Under the pieces are notes generated by a model. It saw only the letters and a list, made by a program, of their open reading frames with translations, ran no database searches and had not been told where the DNA came from. A stretch of DNA of 64,000 bases, from positions 41,145 to 105,144 of the forward strand of contig JAFGAS010000025.1 in assembly GCA_016933535.1 (NCBI GenBank). Reading direction: 5' to 3'. Positions within the stretch are counted from its first letter, which is position 1. Each line of letters opens with the position of its first letter. A program made the position numbers and the translations under genes. Positions 7,587-15,938 of the stretch are shown one piece after another. Source of the stretch: Candidatus Zymogenaceae bacterium (lineage in GTDB: Bacteria; Desulfobacterota; Zymogenia; Zymogenales; Zymogenaceae).

Positions 7587-8717
7587 CTACTTCTCTCCCC
7601 GCCCGTTTACCAGCGTGATCTTCACAATCTCGGGATGGGTGAGGACCCGCACCGGGGGACCCCAGGTGCCCAGCCCGCTGGTGACGTAGACCTGCATCGG
7701 ACCGATCCGGGCATAGCCGTAGCTGACCGTGTAGACGAGATTGGTGATAATCGTCAGCGGGAAGAACTGCCCGTGGTGGGAATGGCCGGCAAGCATCAGG
7801 TCGATCCCGTCGCCGGCATACTCCTCCATATTGACCGGCCGATGGGTCAACAGGATCGTGGGCAGAGATGGGTCACATTTGGCCATGAGGTCGGCCATCG
7901 ACGCCTTCTTGTTCCCGGACCTCGGGTCGTCCAATCCAACGAGGTTGACGATCCCCGGAAAGGTCACGACTTCGTCCCTCAGCACCGTGATGTCCGCAGA
8001 CTCTATAAAGGCCTCAGCCTTTTCGGCCCCTCCGTGGTATTCGTGGTTGCCCATCACCGCATAGACGCCGCGCGGCGCGTGGAGCCGGGAGAGGATTTCG
8101 GCCGTGCCGTTCATGCCGTCGACGCTCCCCTCTACGAGGTCGCCGCCGATGAGGATGATGTCGGGGTTCGCGGCGTTGATCTCTTCGACGAAGTCCTCCA
8201 CCTGTCGTTCGTGTATGGTCGGCCCGATGTGGAAGTCCGAGGCAAACACCACGGCCGTGGGGTTATGGGCCTTCGGGAGCTTCGCGAGATCCACCGCCAC
8301 GTTTTCGACCCTGATAAACTGCGTGTTGAGCCACCCCAGGAAGACAATCAGAACGACAAGCCCAATGGATCCAAAGAAGGCCGTCCGGCCGGTACGTTTT
8401 GGGTCGGCCTTCAACCGGGCGGGTATAACGGGAAGGAAACGGTCGACGAGCCTGACGATATCCGACAACAGGACGATCAGGAAGAAATAGACCATCGCCA
8501 CGATCCAGAACGAGCCGATGAGGTTTACGACGTCCAAGACGGCGCCGTATCGGCTATCTTCCAGGGAATGCATGACCGGGAAGGCAACGACCAGGGCGAC
8601 GAACAGGTACTTCAGGCAGACGACCCACCATCCTTTTTCGGAAAACGCCGCAAAGCCGCGGAAGTAGATGTAGGCGTTTATCAGGACGTAGGCCGCCAGG
8701 AAGCTCGAAAAAAACAT
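7587..8717 (-). CDS. Membrane-anchored metallophosphoesterase
   Basis: A 376-residue protein of the YaeI/YkuE-like calcineurin metallophosphoesterase group. The N-terminal 135 residues contain about four membrane segments (for example 34-52, 67-86, 115-132). The catalytic domain then shows DxH (D161, H163 in SDFHIG), GGDLVEG (D193), GNHEYHGG (N224, H225) and LAGHSHHGQF. It faces the periplasm or cytosol and hydrolyses phosphodiesters or phosphomonoesters; relatives act on lipid pyrophosphates such as UDP-diacylglucosamine, but the substrate is not predictable. GAGGGAT precedes ATG 8717. Divergent from the GH172 gene, with an A+T-rich gap between. Confidence 0.88.
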   Translation of the reverse strand: MFFSSFLAAYVLINAYIYFRGFAAFSEKGWWVVCLKYLFVALVVAFPVMHSLEDSRYGAVLDVVNLIGSFWIVAMVYFFLIVLLSDIVRLVDRFLPVIPARLKADPKRTGRTAFFGSIGLVVLIVFLGWLNTQFIRVENVAVDLAKLPKAHNPTAVVFASDFHIGPTIHERQVEDFVEEINAANPDIILIGGDLVEGSVDGMNGTAEILSRLHAPRGVYAVMGNHEYHGGAEKAEAFIESADITVLRDEVVTFPGIVNLVGLDDPRSGNKKASMADLMAKCDPSLPTILLTHRPVNMEEYAGDGIDLMLAGHSHHGQFFPLTIITNLVYTVSYGYARIGPMQVYVTSGLGTWGPPVRVLTHPEIVKITLVNGRGEK

Positions 8718-8885
8718 GAAACGATCCCTCTATTTCTATGGCAAGTCACACAGGTTCATCTTAAACTATATTATTATATTATACTATATTGAGCTTTGAC
8801 AGGGAAAAAGGTCGATAAAGCGAGATAATTGTAAAAGTCACGGCGTCGTGATAAGGTGCGTTGCGGATTTCATGGAGGAATAGTC

Positions 8886-10046
8886 ATGTTTTTCGATCCA
8901 AAGACGCTCTATCATATCCCCCACGGTGTCAAGACTCGCTGGGCCAGCCCCGAAAACTGGGACGCCGCTGCGGGGGCGGGGGGCACTGAGAACTCCGGAC
9001 GCAAGGGGTCTCCCTTCTTCTATCTCCCCGCCGGGGCGCAACGGGTTTTGGCAGAGGTCACCGGGCAAACGGGCACGCTCAGACGAATATGGATTACTAT
9101 CTCCGACAGAAGCCCGAAGATGCTCAGGGGCGTGCGCCTGGATATCTACTGGGACGGCGCGAGTGAGCCCGCAGTCTCGGCCCCCCTCGGTGACTTTTTC
9201 GGCCACGGCCTCGGGCGCATGCGGCCTTTTCAGTCGTGCCTCTTTTCCAGCCCGGAGGGCAGGAGTTTTCTGAGCATCGTGCCGATGCCGTTTAAGACCG
9301 GTATGAGGGCGGTGGTGACCAACGAGAGTGGCACCGACCTGACGCTTTTCTACTACGACGTGGACTTTACTGTTGGTGACGGGCACCCGGCGCACACGCC
9401 CTACTTTCACGCCCACTTCAACAGGGAGAACCCAACGACCCTGAAAAGGGACTTCGATATCCTGCCGCGCGTCGCCGGGGCAGGGCGCTACCTCGGGGCG
9501 CAGATCGGGGTGATCGTCAACAGACAGCGGTATGCCGCCACCTGGTGGGGGGAGGGTGAGGTAAAGATCTATCTGGACGGCGATCGGCAGCTTCCAACAC
9601 TCTGCGGCACCGGCACCGAGGATTATATCGGCACCGCCTTCGGGCAGGGGAGGTTCGATCACCTTTTCCAGGGCTGTCCCCTGGCCGACGAGAAAAACAT
9701 GCAGTATTCGTTCTACCGGCTCCACGTGCCGGATCCGGTCTACTTCGCAAAGGACATTCGCGTCACCCTCCAGCAGATGGGGATATGGGAGCCCCACACA
9801 AAAGGGGGCCTGATAGAGTCCTCCCCGAAGGTCTTTCGGGCAGGGCCGGGAATGGAGGAGGTGGACCTTCGGGAATTGGGCGACGACTGGCCCATCGGCT
9901 ACTTCGAGCGCGCCGACGACGTGTCGAGCTGTGTCTATTTCTACCTGGACCGGCCGACTAACGGCCTGGGCCCCATCACGCCCGCGCCGGAGAGGATGAA
10001 GGGCCTGGTCGAGGACACGGATATGAAGACCCACGAGGGGATTTGA
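8886..10046 (+). CDS. GH172 (DUF2961) family glycoside hydrolase
   Basis: A 386-residue protein with the DUF2961 fold that defines glycoside hydrolase family 172, enzymes acting on alpha-fructofuranosides or arabinofuranosides in oligomeric beta-jelly-roll assemblies. Diagnostic blocks are PLGDFFGHGLG (100-110), IVPMPFKTGMRA, TWWGEGEVKIYLDGD (219-233) and GTGTEDYIG (241-249). Glutamates in the last two blocks (E223 or E225, and E245) match the acidic residues used for catalysis. No signal peptide is seen, so it is probably cytosolic. I chose ATG 8886, preceded by TGGAGGAA, over an upstream GTG at 8856. It has no sugar transporter neighbour. Confidence 0.85.
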   Translation: MFFDPKTLYHIPHGVKTRWASPENWDAAAGAGGTENSGRKGSPFFYLPAGAQRVLAEVTGQTGTLRRIWITISDRSPKMLRGVRLDIYWDGASEPAVSAPLGDFFGHGLGRMRPFQSCLFSSPEGRSFLSIVPMPFKTGMRAVVTNESGTDLTLFYYDVDFTVGDGHPAHTPYFHAHFNRENPTTLKRDFDILPRVAGAGRYLGAQIGVIVNRQRYAATWWGEGEVKIYLDGDRQLPTLCGTGTEDYIGTAFGQGRFDHLFQGCPLADEKNMQYSFYRLHVPDPVYFAKDIRVTLQQMGIWEPHTKGGLIESSPKVFRAGPGMEEVDLRELGDDWPIGYFERADDVSSCVYFYLDRPTNGLGPITPAPERMKGLVEDTDMKTHEGI

Positions 10047-10577
10047 GAAGAGTGCGTCGGTTTTGTGATACGTTGGCTATTGGATGTTTCGCCTGTCCGA
10101 ACGTATAGGACTGCGGCCCGCCGGGAGGTGGACTCCCCCCCGTGTAAAGGCAACTCAAGGGGTGAACGGTAAAAATGGCCGAGAAATTTCCGCCGGCGGG
10201 TTCAAGTACCCTATTGAGGCGGCAGTACCGGCCTTTCCATCGGCCAGAGCGTGTGGAGCGGCTTCATACTCTCCTTGTATCTTTTCCGGCGTAATCCGGG
10301 ACCCCCGAGTTTATCTCCAATACGTCGTTCCGTGATTTTTTGACCGTGGCCGGGATCGATACGGTATTTATTGGGTTCGTTTATGCCGTAGCCGACCCCC
10401 TCGCCGGTTGCCGCGGCGGCCGGGGCAGGTCTTTTATATTGTCTTTTCGGTAAAAAGGGCTATAATTGCCGGAAGACGGGAATTAGCGCCGGGACGGGCC
10501 GTTTCGTGTATCGCCAGGCGGCGCTTTTTGTTCGTAAACCCAAACCATCCCATCCTTCACAACACGAGGGATCGATT
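10047..10577. other. Intergenic before the MarC-like gene
   Basis: No gene seen in 530 bp. Near the 3' end lies a good sigma-70-like promoter (10439-10466). The first 300 bases contain only short G+C-rich runs. Confidence 0.5.
10439..10466 (+). promoter_or_regulatory. Sigma-70-like promoter for the MarC-like gene
   Basis: TTGTCT at 10439-10444 and a perfect TATAAT at 10461-10466 with 16 bp between them. Transcription would start near 10473, giving a leader of about 105 nt. Confidence 0.55.
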
Positions 10578-11234
10578 ATGGGACACCTGCCGACGCTCTT
10601 TATTGCCACGTTTACGACGCTCTTGGCGGTCACCAACCCTCTGGAGGTACTGCCGATCTTCCTTCAGCTCCTGGAAGGCAAGGATCAACGGACCCAGCGC
10701 CGAACCGCCTTCCGTTCGTGCCTGTATGCCACGCTCTTGATGCTGTTCTTTATGGTCTTCGGGACGCTGGTGCTCAGGGCCTTCGGCGTGCCGCTGTCCA
10801 TGGTCCGAATCGTCGGGGGCATCATCCTGGTTCGTATCGGCTTTGCCCTCTTTTTACCGTCCTCCCCCGGCACCACGGTCTTCGGCGGCGGGTCGGTCGG
10901 CAAGGACGAGGACTTCTCGTTTGTTCCCCTGGCCATGCCGCTCATGTTCGGGCCGGGGGCGCTGGCCACGGTCCTCGGGATGTCGTCGATGGTCAAGACC
11001 CCGATCTCGAACCTCCTGCCGATCACGGCCATAATCCTTGCCATCGTCTGCTCGATGGCCGTCACCTACCTGATTTTGGCCTATGCCAGGGCGATCCTGG
11101 GGCGTATCGGCCCCAAGGGTATCGATGCCGCGACCCGTATCGTGGGTTTCTTCGTATCCGCCATGGGCATGGGGCTCATTTTCCACGGCGTAGTGGAGGC
11201 ACTGAAGGTTTACGGGATCATAGGGGTGAGTTAA
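10578..11234 (+). CDS. MarC family integral membrane protein
   Basis: A 218-residue membrane protein of the MarC/UPF0056 family. Six hydrophobic segments are evident, with typical family stretches FTTLLAVTNPLEVLPIFL near the start, FGVPLSMVRIVGGIIL in the middle, and PLAMPLMFGPGALATVLGM. The biochemical role of the family is not settled; it is no longer considered a drug-resistance determinant. ATG 10578 is preceded by GAGGGAT; an upstream in-frame ATG at 10506 would add an un-membrane-like arginine-rich head and is rejected. Confidence 0.85.
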   Translation: MGHLPTLFIATFTTLLAVTNPLEVLPIFLQLLEGKDQRTQRRTAFRSCLYATLLMLFFMVFGTLVLRAFGVPLSMVRIVGGIILVRIGFALFLPSSPGTTVFGGGSVGKDEDFSFVPLAMPLMFGPGALATVLGMSSMVKTPISNLLPITAIILAIVCSMAVTYLILAYARAILGRIGPKGIDAATRIVGFFVSAMGMGLIFHGVVEALKVYGIIGVS

Positions 11235-11346
11235 TGTGTTTTGTGGGGTGGGCGGCGCCGCGCATAGCTCAAGAGCAGTGAACCTGGCAGACCGGACCGG
11301 GCCGCACGTATCCCCGCCATACACGGAACTCTTTATAGCCGCTGCG

Positions 11347-12222
11347 TTACACGGCGCAGCCCTTGATGCCCCGTTTTTGATAATAGCGCTGGTGGTAGTC
11401 CTCCGCGGCAAAGAATGCCGGCGCGGGGACGATCTCGGTGACGATTGGCCGGCCGTGGTCTTTTTGGGCCTCTTGCCCCGAAGCGAGGGCATCCTTCTTC
11501 TGTTCGTCGTCGAAATAGAAGACGGCCGACCGGTACTGGGACCCTACGTCGGGCCCCTGCCGGTTGAGGGTCGTCGGGTCATGTATCTTCCAGAAGACGG
11601 AAAGGAGCTTTCGATACGATACCACGCCCGGATCGTACTCCACCAGCACCGTCTCGGCGTGGCCGGTCGTGCCCATACAGACCTGTTCATAGGTCGGGTT
11701 TTCGGTCTTCCCGCCCATATAGCCGACGGTGGTATTCACGACGCCCGCAATCGTCCGGAAGGTCTCCTCCACGCCCCAGAAGCACCCGGCTGCAAACGCG
11801 GCCTTACGAGTCTCATGGTTCTTTGATTCCGCATCCTTAAAATCAAGCGAGACCGAGTTGATGCAGTAGCGCTTGCCCGTGGGTTTCGGCCCGTCGTCAA
11901 AGAGGTGGCCGAGGTGGCTTTTGCATTTACCGCACACGACCTCGGTGCGCGCCATTCCGGCCGATGTGTCAACCCTCGTCTGGACGGCGTCTTTGGCGAC
12001 GTCAAAAAAACTCGGCCAGCCGGTCCCGGAATCGTATTTCTTGTCCGACTCAAACAATACCGCCCCACAGGCCCTGCAGGAATAGACGCCCTTGTTCTTG
12101 TTGGCGTGGTATTTCCCCGTGAACGGGGGCTCGGTCCCCTTTTCCCGCAGGACGTGGTATTCGGCCGGCGTCAGGCGCTCCTTCAATTCCTTTTCTTCTA
12201 TTGTCCCTTTAATTTTTTTCAT
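11347..12222 (-). CDS. msrAB: Bifunctional methionine sulfoxide reductase, MsrB-MsrA fusion
   Basis: A 291-residue fusion that repairs both methionine-R-sulfoxide (MsrB) and methionine-S-sulfoxide (MsrA). The MsrB part (about 8-130) has the four zinc cysteines C49, C52, C97, C100, the SGTGWPSF block and the catalytic C120 in [11 protein letters not shown]. The MsrA part (from about 138) has the catalytic GCFWGVE (C147), [17 protein letters not shown] and [10 protein letters not shown]. No signal peptide, so cytosolic. It reflects oxidative-damage defence in an otherwise anaerobic setting. Convergent with the MarC-like gene. Confidence 0.95.
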   Translation of the reverse strand: MKKIKGTIEEKELKERLTPAEYHVLREKGTEPPFTGKYHANKNKGVYSCRACGAVLFESDKKYDSGTGWPSFFDVAKDAVQTRVDTSAGMARTEVVCGKCKSHLGHLFDDGPKPTGKRYCINSVSLDFKDAESKNHETRKAAFAAGCFWGVEETFRTIAGVVNTTVGYMGGKTENPTYEQVCMGTTGHAETVLVEYDPGVVSYRKLLSVFWKIHDPTTLNRQGPDVGSQYRSAVFYFDDEQKKDALASGQEAQKDHGRPIVTEIVPAPAFFAAEDYHQRYYQKRGIKGCAV

Positions 12223-12543
12223 CTCTTAGCTCCCGAAGGGTCTTGTCCGATTACGCTATACTGCTTAACTATAATATAAACACTACCGGGCACAAGTCAA
12301 TCCATGAAGGATTCGATATTGCTCCAATTACAGGTTTAATTAATGGGGAGAAATTGTTGACTATTACCGCCCAAGGCGCTACTATATGAAATTCCGCCAC
12401 GTCGCAGGCCCTTGCGGACAGAGACTATCTTTCTATCCCGCGGTGTGTCGGGATATCGGTAAAAAGACGGCCGAAGGACGATGAATAAAAAGCCGGTGCG
12501 GCCAACAACCGCGGCGGATAACCGACGATAATGGGGTCGTATC
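12223..12543. other. Divergent intergenic region
   Basis: Lies between the divergent msrAB and phosphate-uptake genes and should carry promoters for both. It has an A+T-rich patch at 12270-12345, but I could not place a convincing -35/-10 pair. No gene seen. Confidence 0.4.
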
Positions 12544-13179
12544 ATGGAATTGAAGCTATTTGATCTCCTGCTTCCGAGTGAAGTCGCATTCTTCAGATAT
12601 CTCAACCAGCAGATGGATCTGTTTTACCGGGCCTGCGAATCGTTTAAGGGTCTCATTGCGCAACTCAAGAACATGTCTCATGAGGAGATTCACCACTACA
12701 CGGCATACATCAAGGAGTACGAATCCAAAGAGGACGAATTTGAGCGCGACATCATCATCCAGCTCAACAAGACCTTTATAACACCGCTGGACCGGGGGGA
12801 TATCCACGAGATCGTGATCGGGATCGGCCACTCGATGGACCTCTTGAATAACGTCGCCCAGAAGATGGATAAATACCGCGTAACGGAAGTACCCGAGAAC
12901 GTCACGAAGTTCGTCAATATCATGATTTCTGTCGCCGGTGAGCTCAAGAAGCTGATCGGATCCCTTGAAAAGAGAAAGGATCTCTTATCCTCGATTAACA
13001 AGATACACGAGTTGGAGGTCGAGGCCGATACCCTGACTCACGCGAGCATGGCCGCGCTGTTTCAGGTGAAGGATCCGATCTATATCATAAAATTCAAGGA
13101 CATCTACGAACATCTGGAAGATCTCATAAATTCTATGGACGACATAGCCAAGTTGATCAGGGGAATCACGCTCAAATAG
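12544..13179 (+). CDS. DUF47 (PhoU-like) partner of the phosphate transporter
   Basis: A 211-residue all-helical protein of the DUF47 family, related to PhoU and nearly always encoded beside a Pit-type phosphate permease whose activity it regulates. It starts ELKLFDLLLPSEVAFFRY and contains the acidic metal-binding helices ESKEDEFERDI and TPLDRGDIHEIV. The permease gene begins 7 nt after its stop, so the two are co-transcribed. Confidence 0.9.
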   Translation: MELKLFDLLLPSEVAFFRYLNQQMDLFYRACESFKGLIAQLKNMSHEEIHHYTAYIKEYESKEDEFERDIIIQLNKTFITPLDRGDIHEIVIGIGHSMDLLNNVAQKMDKYRVTEVPENVTKFVNIMISVAGELKKLIGSLEKRKDLLSSINKIHELEVEADTLTHASMAALFQVKDPIYIIKFKDIYEHLEDLINSMDDIAKLIRGITLK

Positions 13180-13186
13180 GTATCGT

Positions 13187-14176
13187 ATGCATCTCACGTT
13201 CGCCGTGTTCATTATCGCGCTGGCCCTCATCTTTGACTTTCTCAACGGCTTTCACGACGCGGCAAATGCCATTGCTACGGTCGTCGTGACCCGAACGCTC
13301 ACTCCCTTTCAGGCCGTCCTCATGGCGGGGTTCGCCAATTTCCTAGGCTTTATCTTCTTCGGGGTGACCGTCGCCCAGACCGTCGGAAAGGGGATCGTGG
13401 ACAGCAGCATCGTTACGCTGCCGATCATTTTCGCGGCCCTCATGGGTGCAATCGTCTGGAATATCCTGACCTGGTTCCTGGGCCTGCCCACATCGAGCAG
13501 CCACGCGCTCATCGGGGGGCTCGTCGGGAGCACGGTGGCGGCCGTCGGGGTTCGGGCGGTTCATGTCAGTGGGGTGGTTAAGGTCGTATCCTTTATCTTC
13601 GTTGCGCCGCTCCTGGGAATGGTGGGGGCGATCGTTTTCACTATGCTCATCATCTGGATATTCCATCGGTTCAATCGAGAGCGAACCAACAAGATATTCA
13701 AGAGGCTCCAGTTGGTCTCGGCGATGTTCTACAGCATCGGCCACGGGACAAACGACGCCCAGAAGACGATGGGCATCATCGCCCTCGTGCTTTTTTCATC
13801 GGGGATGATCCCGACGTTTCACATAGATAGATGGGTCGTGTTCGCCTGCTATTTCACCATTGCGCTCGGGACCGTCTTTGGGGGGTGGAGGATCGTCAAG
13901 ACGATGGGCACCAATATCACGAAGATACGGCCGATGGAAGGCTTTTGTGCGGAGACCGCATCGGCGTTCGTTCTGATGGGAACGGCGCATTTCGGGATAC
14001 CGGTCAGTACCACACACGTGATCGCCGGCTCCATCATGGGGGTGGGTACCGTCGAGGCGGTACGGGGCGTCAGGTGGATAACCGCGCGCAGGATCATCTG
14101 GGCCTGGATACTGACCATCCCGATGACGGGCGGCTTTTCCGCCCTGACGTATTACGCCGTATCCATAGTCATGTAA
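13187..14176 (+). CDS. pit: PiT family inorganic phosphate transporter
   Basis: A 329-residue membrane permease of the PiT family, which imports phosphate (usually as a metal-phosphate or with a cation). Both copies of the family signature are present: LNGFHDAANAIATVVVTRTL near the N-terminus and IGHGTNDAQKTMGIIAL in the second half, with GLPTSSSHALIGGL and GIPVSTTHVIAGSIMG between membrane segments. About ten hydrophobic helices. It ends 27 nt before the convergent aldo/keto reductase gene. Confidence 0.94.
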   Translation: MHLTFAVFIIALALIFDFLNGFHDAANAIATVVVTRTLTPFQAVLMAGFANFLGFIFFGVTVAQTVGKGIVDSSIVTLPIIFAALMGAIVWNILTWFLGLPTSSSHALIGGLVGSTVAAVGVRAVHVSGVVKVVSFIFVAPLLGMVGAIVFTMLIIWIFHRFNRERTNKIFKRLQLVSAMFYSIGHGTNDAQKTMGIIALVLFSSGMIPTFHIDRWVVFACYFTIALGTVFGGWRIVKTMGTNITKIRPMEGFCAETASAFVLMGTAHFGIPVSTTHVIAGSIMGVGTVEAVRGVRWITARRIIWAWILTIPMTGGFSALTYYAVSIVM

Positions 14177-14203
14177 GGACCGACCACGGCGCGTATTCCG
14201 ATC

Positions 14204-14995
14204 CTACCCGTGAACGTAATCCCCGATCTTCCTGATACGATCCATCTCGTCGGCCGGGAGGGGGCCCCGTGCGAGGGCGGCCAATCCTTCAACCATCTGG
14301 GCCTCGTTCTTAGGCCCCATCATGCACAGGTCGACGTGGGGATCGGTCAGGACAAAACGGTAACAGTCCGACGGCGTCAGGGGCCGCTGCCCGGGCGGCA
14401 TCTTTTTCGGGTTCAACAGTTTGCCCCACCGGGTCGCCGTGTAAGTGGTCAGCCCCGGCCGGTTCTCGCCGACCAGATACGGGAATACCTCTTCTTCGGC
14501 CCCGCGGTGGGCGGCGTTGTACCTGACCATGAAGATATCGATGGGGCAATCGCTTCTGCGGGCGATCTCCCCGAAGAGCTTTCGGTTATGGCCCGACATG
14601 CCGATGAATCGAACCATGCCTTTCTCCCGCAGTGCCAGGGACTGTCGGATGATCCGTGCGGGCGGATAGGAATAGTGACAGCCCAGGAGGAGTACGTCGG
14701 CGTAGTCGGTTCCTAGGGCGCTGATCCCTTTGTGGACACTGCGGCTGACCGTCAGGCCGAGGTGATCGTACGTCTGCAGGACGATGACGATGTCCTTCCG
14801 GTTGCTGCTGACGAGGTTCTTAAGGCCGTCCCCCATTCCGCTTTTCCGGGGGGTGCTCCAGTAGAAGTAGTTGATCCCGTATTCATGAAAGGCCCGTTCG
14901 ACGGCCGCCGCTGGCACTCCGTAGCCGCCAGCAAGCCCGAGCCGGCTTACCGAGAGCCCGGTTCTCCCAAGAATCGTCTTCTTCGTGAAATCCAT
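14204..14995 (-). CDS. Aldo/keto reductase-like protein with altered active site
   Basis: A 263-residue TIM-barrel of the aldo/keto reductase superfamily. The start (LGRTGLSVSRLGLAGGYG), the histidine strand LLLGCHYSYP and GMSGHNRKL fit the family. However, the usual GINYFDTA-x-xYG segment carrying catalytic Asp and Tyr reads GINYFYWSTPRKSG, and the usual catalytic lysine strand reads IVIVLQTYDH. The canonical Asp-Tyr-Lys set is therefore not evident, and the protein may use another chemistry or only bind a ligand. It is the last gene of the likely recG-selenoprotein-AKR run, 154 nt after its neighbour. Confidence 0.75.
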   Translation of the reverse strand: MDFTKKTILGRTGLSVSRLGLAGGYGVPAAAVERAFHEYGINYFYWSTPRKSGMGDGLKNLVSSNRKDIVIVLQTYDHLGLTVSRSVHKGISALGTDYADVLLLGCHYSYPPARIIRQSLALREKGMVRFIGMSGHNRKLFGEIARRSDCPIDIFMVRYNAAHRGAEEEVFPYLVGENRPGLTTYTATRWGKLLNPKKMPPGQRPLTPSDCYRFVLTDPHVDLCMMGPKNEAQMVEGLAALARGPLPADEMDRIRKIGDYVHG

Positions 14996-15149
14996 GACCT
15001 ATCCTCTCTTTGTTCTACACCATTGGGCGTAAATGATGCGCACCACGATCGTCCTCGGCCCCGCCTCCATGCCCCTTGCACGGATTTGTCGGCCAGGCCG
15101 ATGATGTAGGTCGCTGCACGGGACGGCCGACCGCCGTCCTTCAGACCGC

Positions 15150-15854
15150 TCAGCCGCCCCCAAAGCCGACGGTCACCTCTGTACCCCGGCTCACCAGGAT
15201 CGGCACGATGCCTTTTCCGCCCGAAAGCCGCATGACCGTCTCCCTGGCGGCGGGATCGTCGTCGATGACGATCTCTTCAAAGGCAACGCGCCGCTCGGTC
15301 AGGTCACGCAGGGCCCTTTCGCAGTAGGGGCATCCGCGCTTGGTATACACGATAACCGGCTCGACACGATCGTGACGTTGGTTCATTTGGGCCGCTTCAT
15401 AGACGCTTGTCACCGCGAACTGCACGTAGGCCAGGCACTTGTCCTTCCAGATGCCGGATTCCAGGAATTCCCGGTACGCCCCCGGCTCCGAGAAGTCGTA
15501 TCCAATCAGCTGGCGGCAGCTCAACCCCGAGAAGGCGGCGGCAAATCGGGTTACGAAGTCGCCGGAGTATGCACGGGCGCGATGACGCGCCTGTTTGACA
15601 GCCGCCTTATCTTGGCCGGGTACGCGGCACACAAGGCCGAGGGCCATGGTCGCCGTGGAGACAGCGCCGCAGGGAGCATCCTGCTTTCCTCCGATACCGC
15701 CCAGAAAGGGGATTCCCGCCCAGAGGATACTATCGTCTTCGAACCTGAATGCTTCCCACAAGACCTGCAGGACCGCCGGTCCTCAGTGGTATCCCCTGCC
15801 CAGGAGATCTCCGGCTCTTTTTTTTGCCTCATCGAGGGAAAAAGAAGGGATCAT
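15150..15854 (-). CDS. C_GCAxxG_C_C redox protein fused to glutaredoxin; UGA at codon 24 read as selenocysteine
   Basis: Reads as 234 residues if the in-frame TGA at 15785-15783 encodes selenocysteine. ATG 15854 has GGAG 7 nt upstream. The first 23 codons give MIPSFSLDEAKKRAGDLL-GRGYH, then UGA, then GPAVLQVLWEAF. This matches the family start (G-Y-N-C-AQAVL), with the UGA exactly at the first conserved cysteine. The other family cysteines are C62 (APCGAVSTATMALG), C113 and C140. AGGTCT begins 16 nt after UGA, like the apical loop of the E. coli fdhF SECIS. From about residue 165 a glutaredoxin domain follows with CPYC (C175, C178). Role: presumably thiol/selenol redox chemistry in the cytosol; substrate unknown. 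If UGA were a stop, an alternative TTG start at 15761 would give 203 residues without the first motif. Confidence 0.82.
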
Positions 15855-15938
15855 ATCAGTCTCCATCCGTATGATAAAAGGAAAATGCGCCGTCTGTGAT
15901 AAACGGCGGGAACAATGAAACGCACCGTATACGACCGC

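Noticed and set aside
7512..8792. Long plus-strand open frame over the metallophosphoesterase
   Set aside because: Antisense shadow of a gene with complete catalytic motifs; no homology features of its own.
8856..8885. Upstream GTG start for the GH172 gene
   Set aside because: ATG 8886 has a proper ribosome site and matches the family N-terminus.
15150..15761. Non-selenoprotein reading starting at TTG 15761
   Set aside because: Would discard the first conserved family segment and the start lacks a ribosome site; reading through the UGA fits better.
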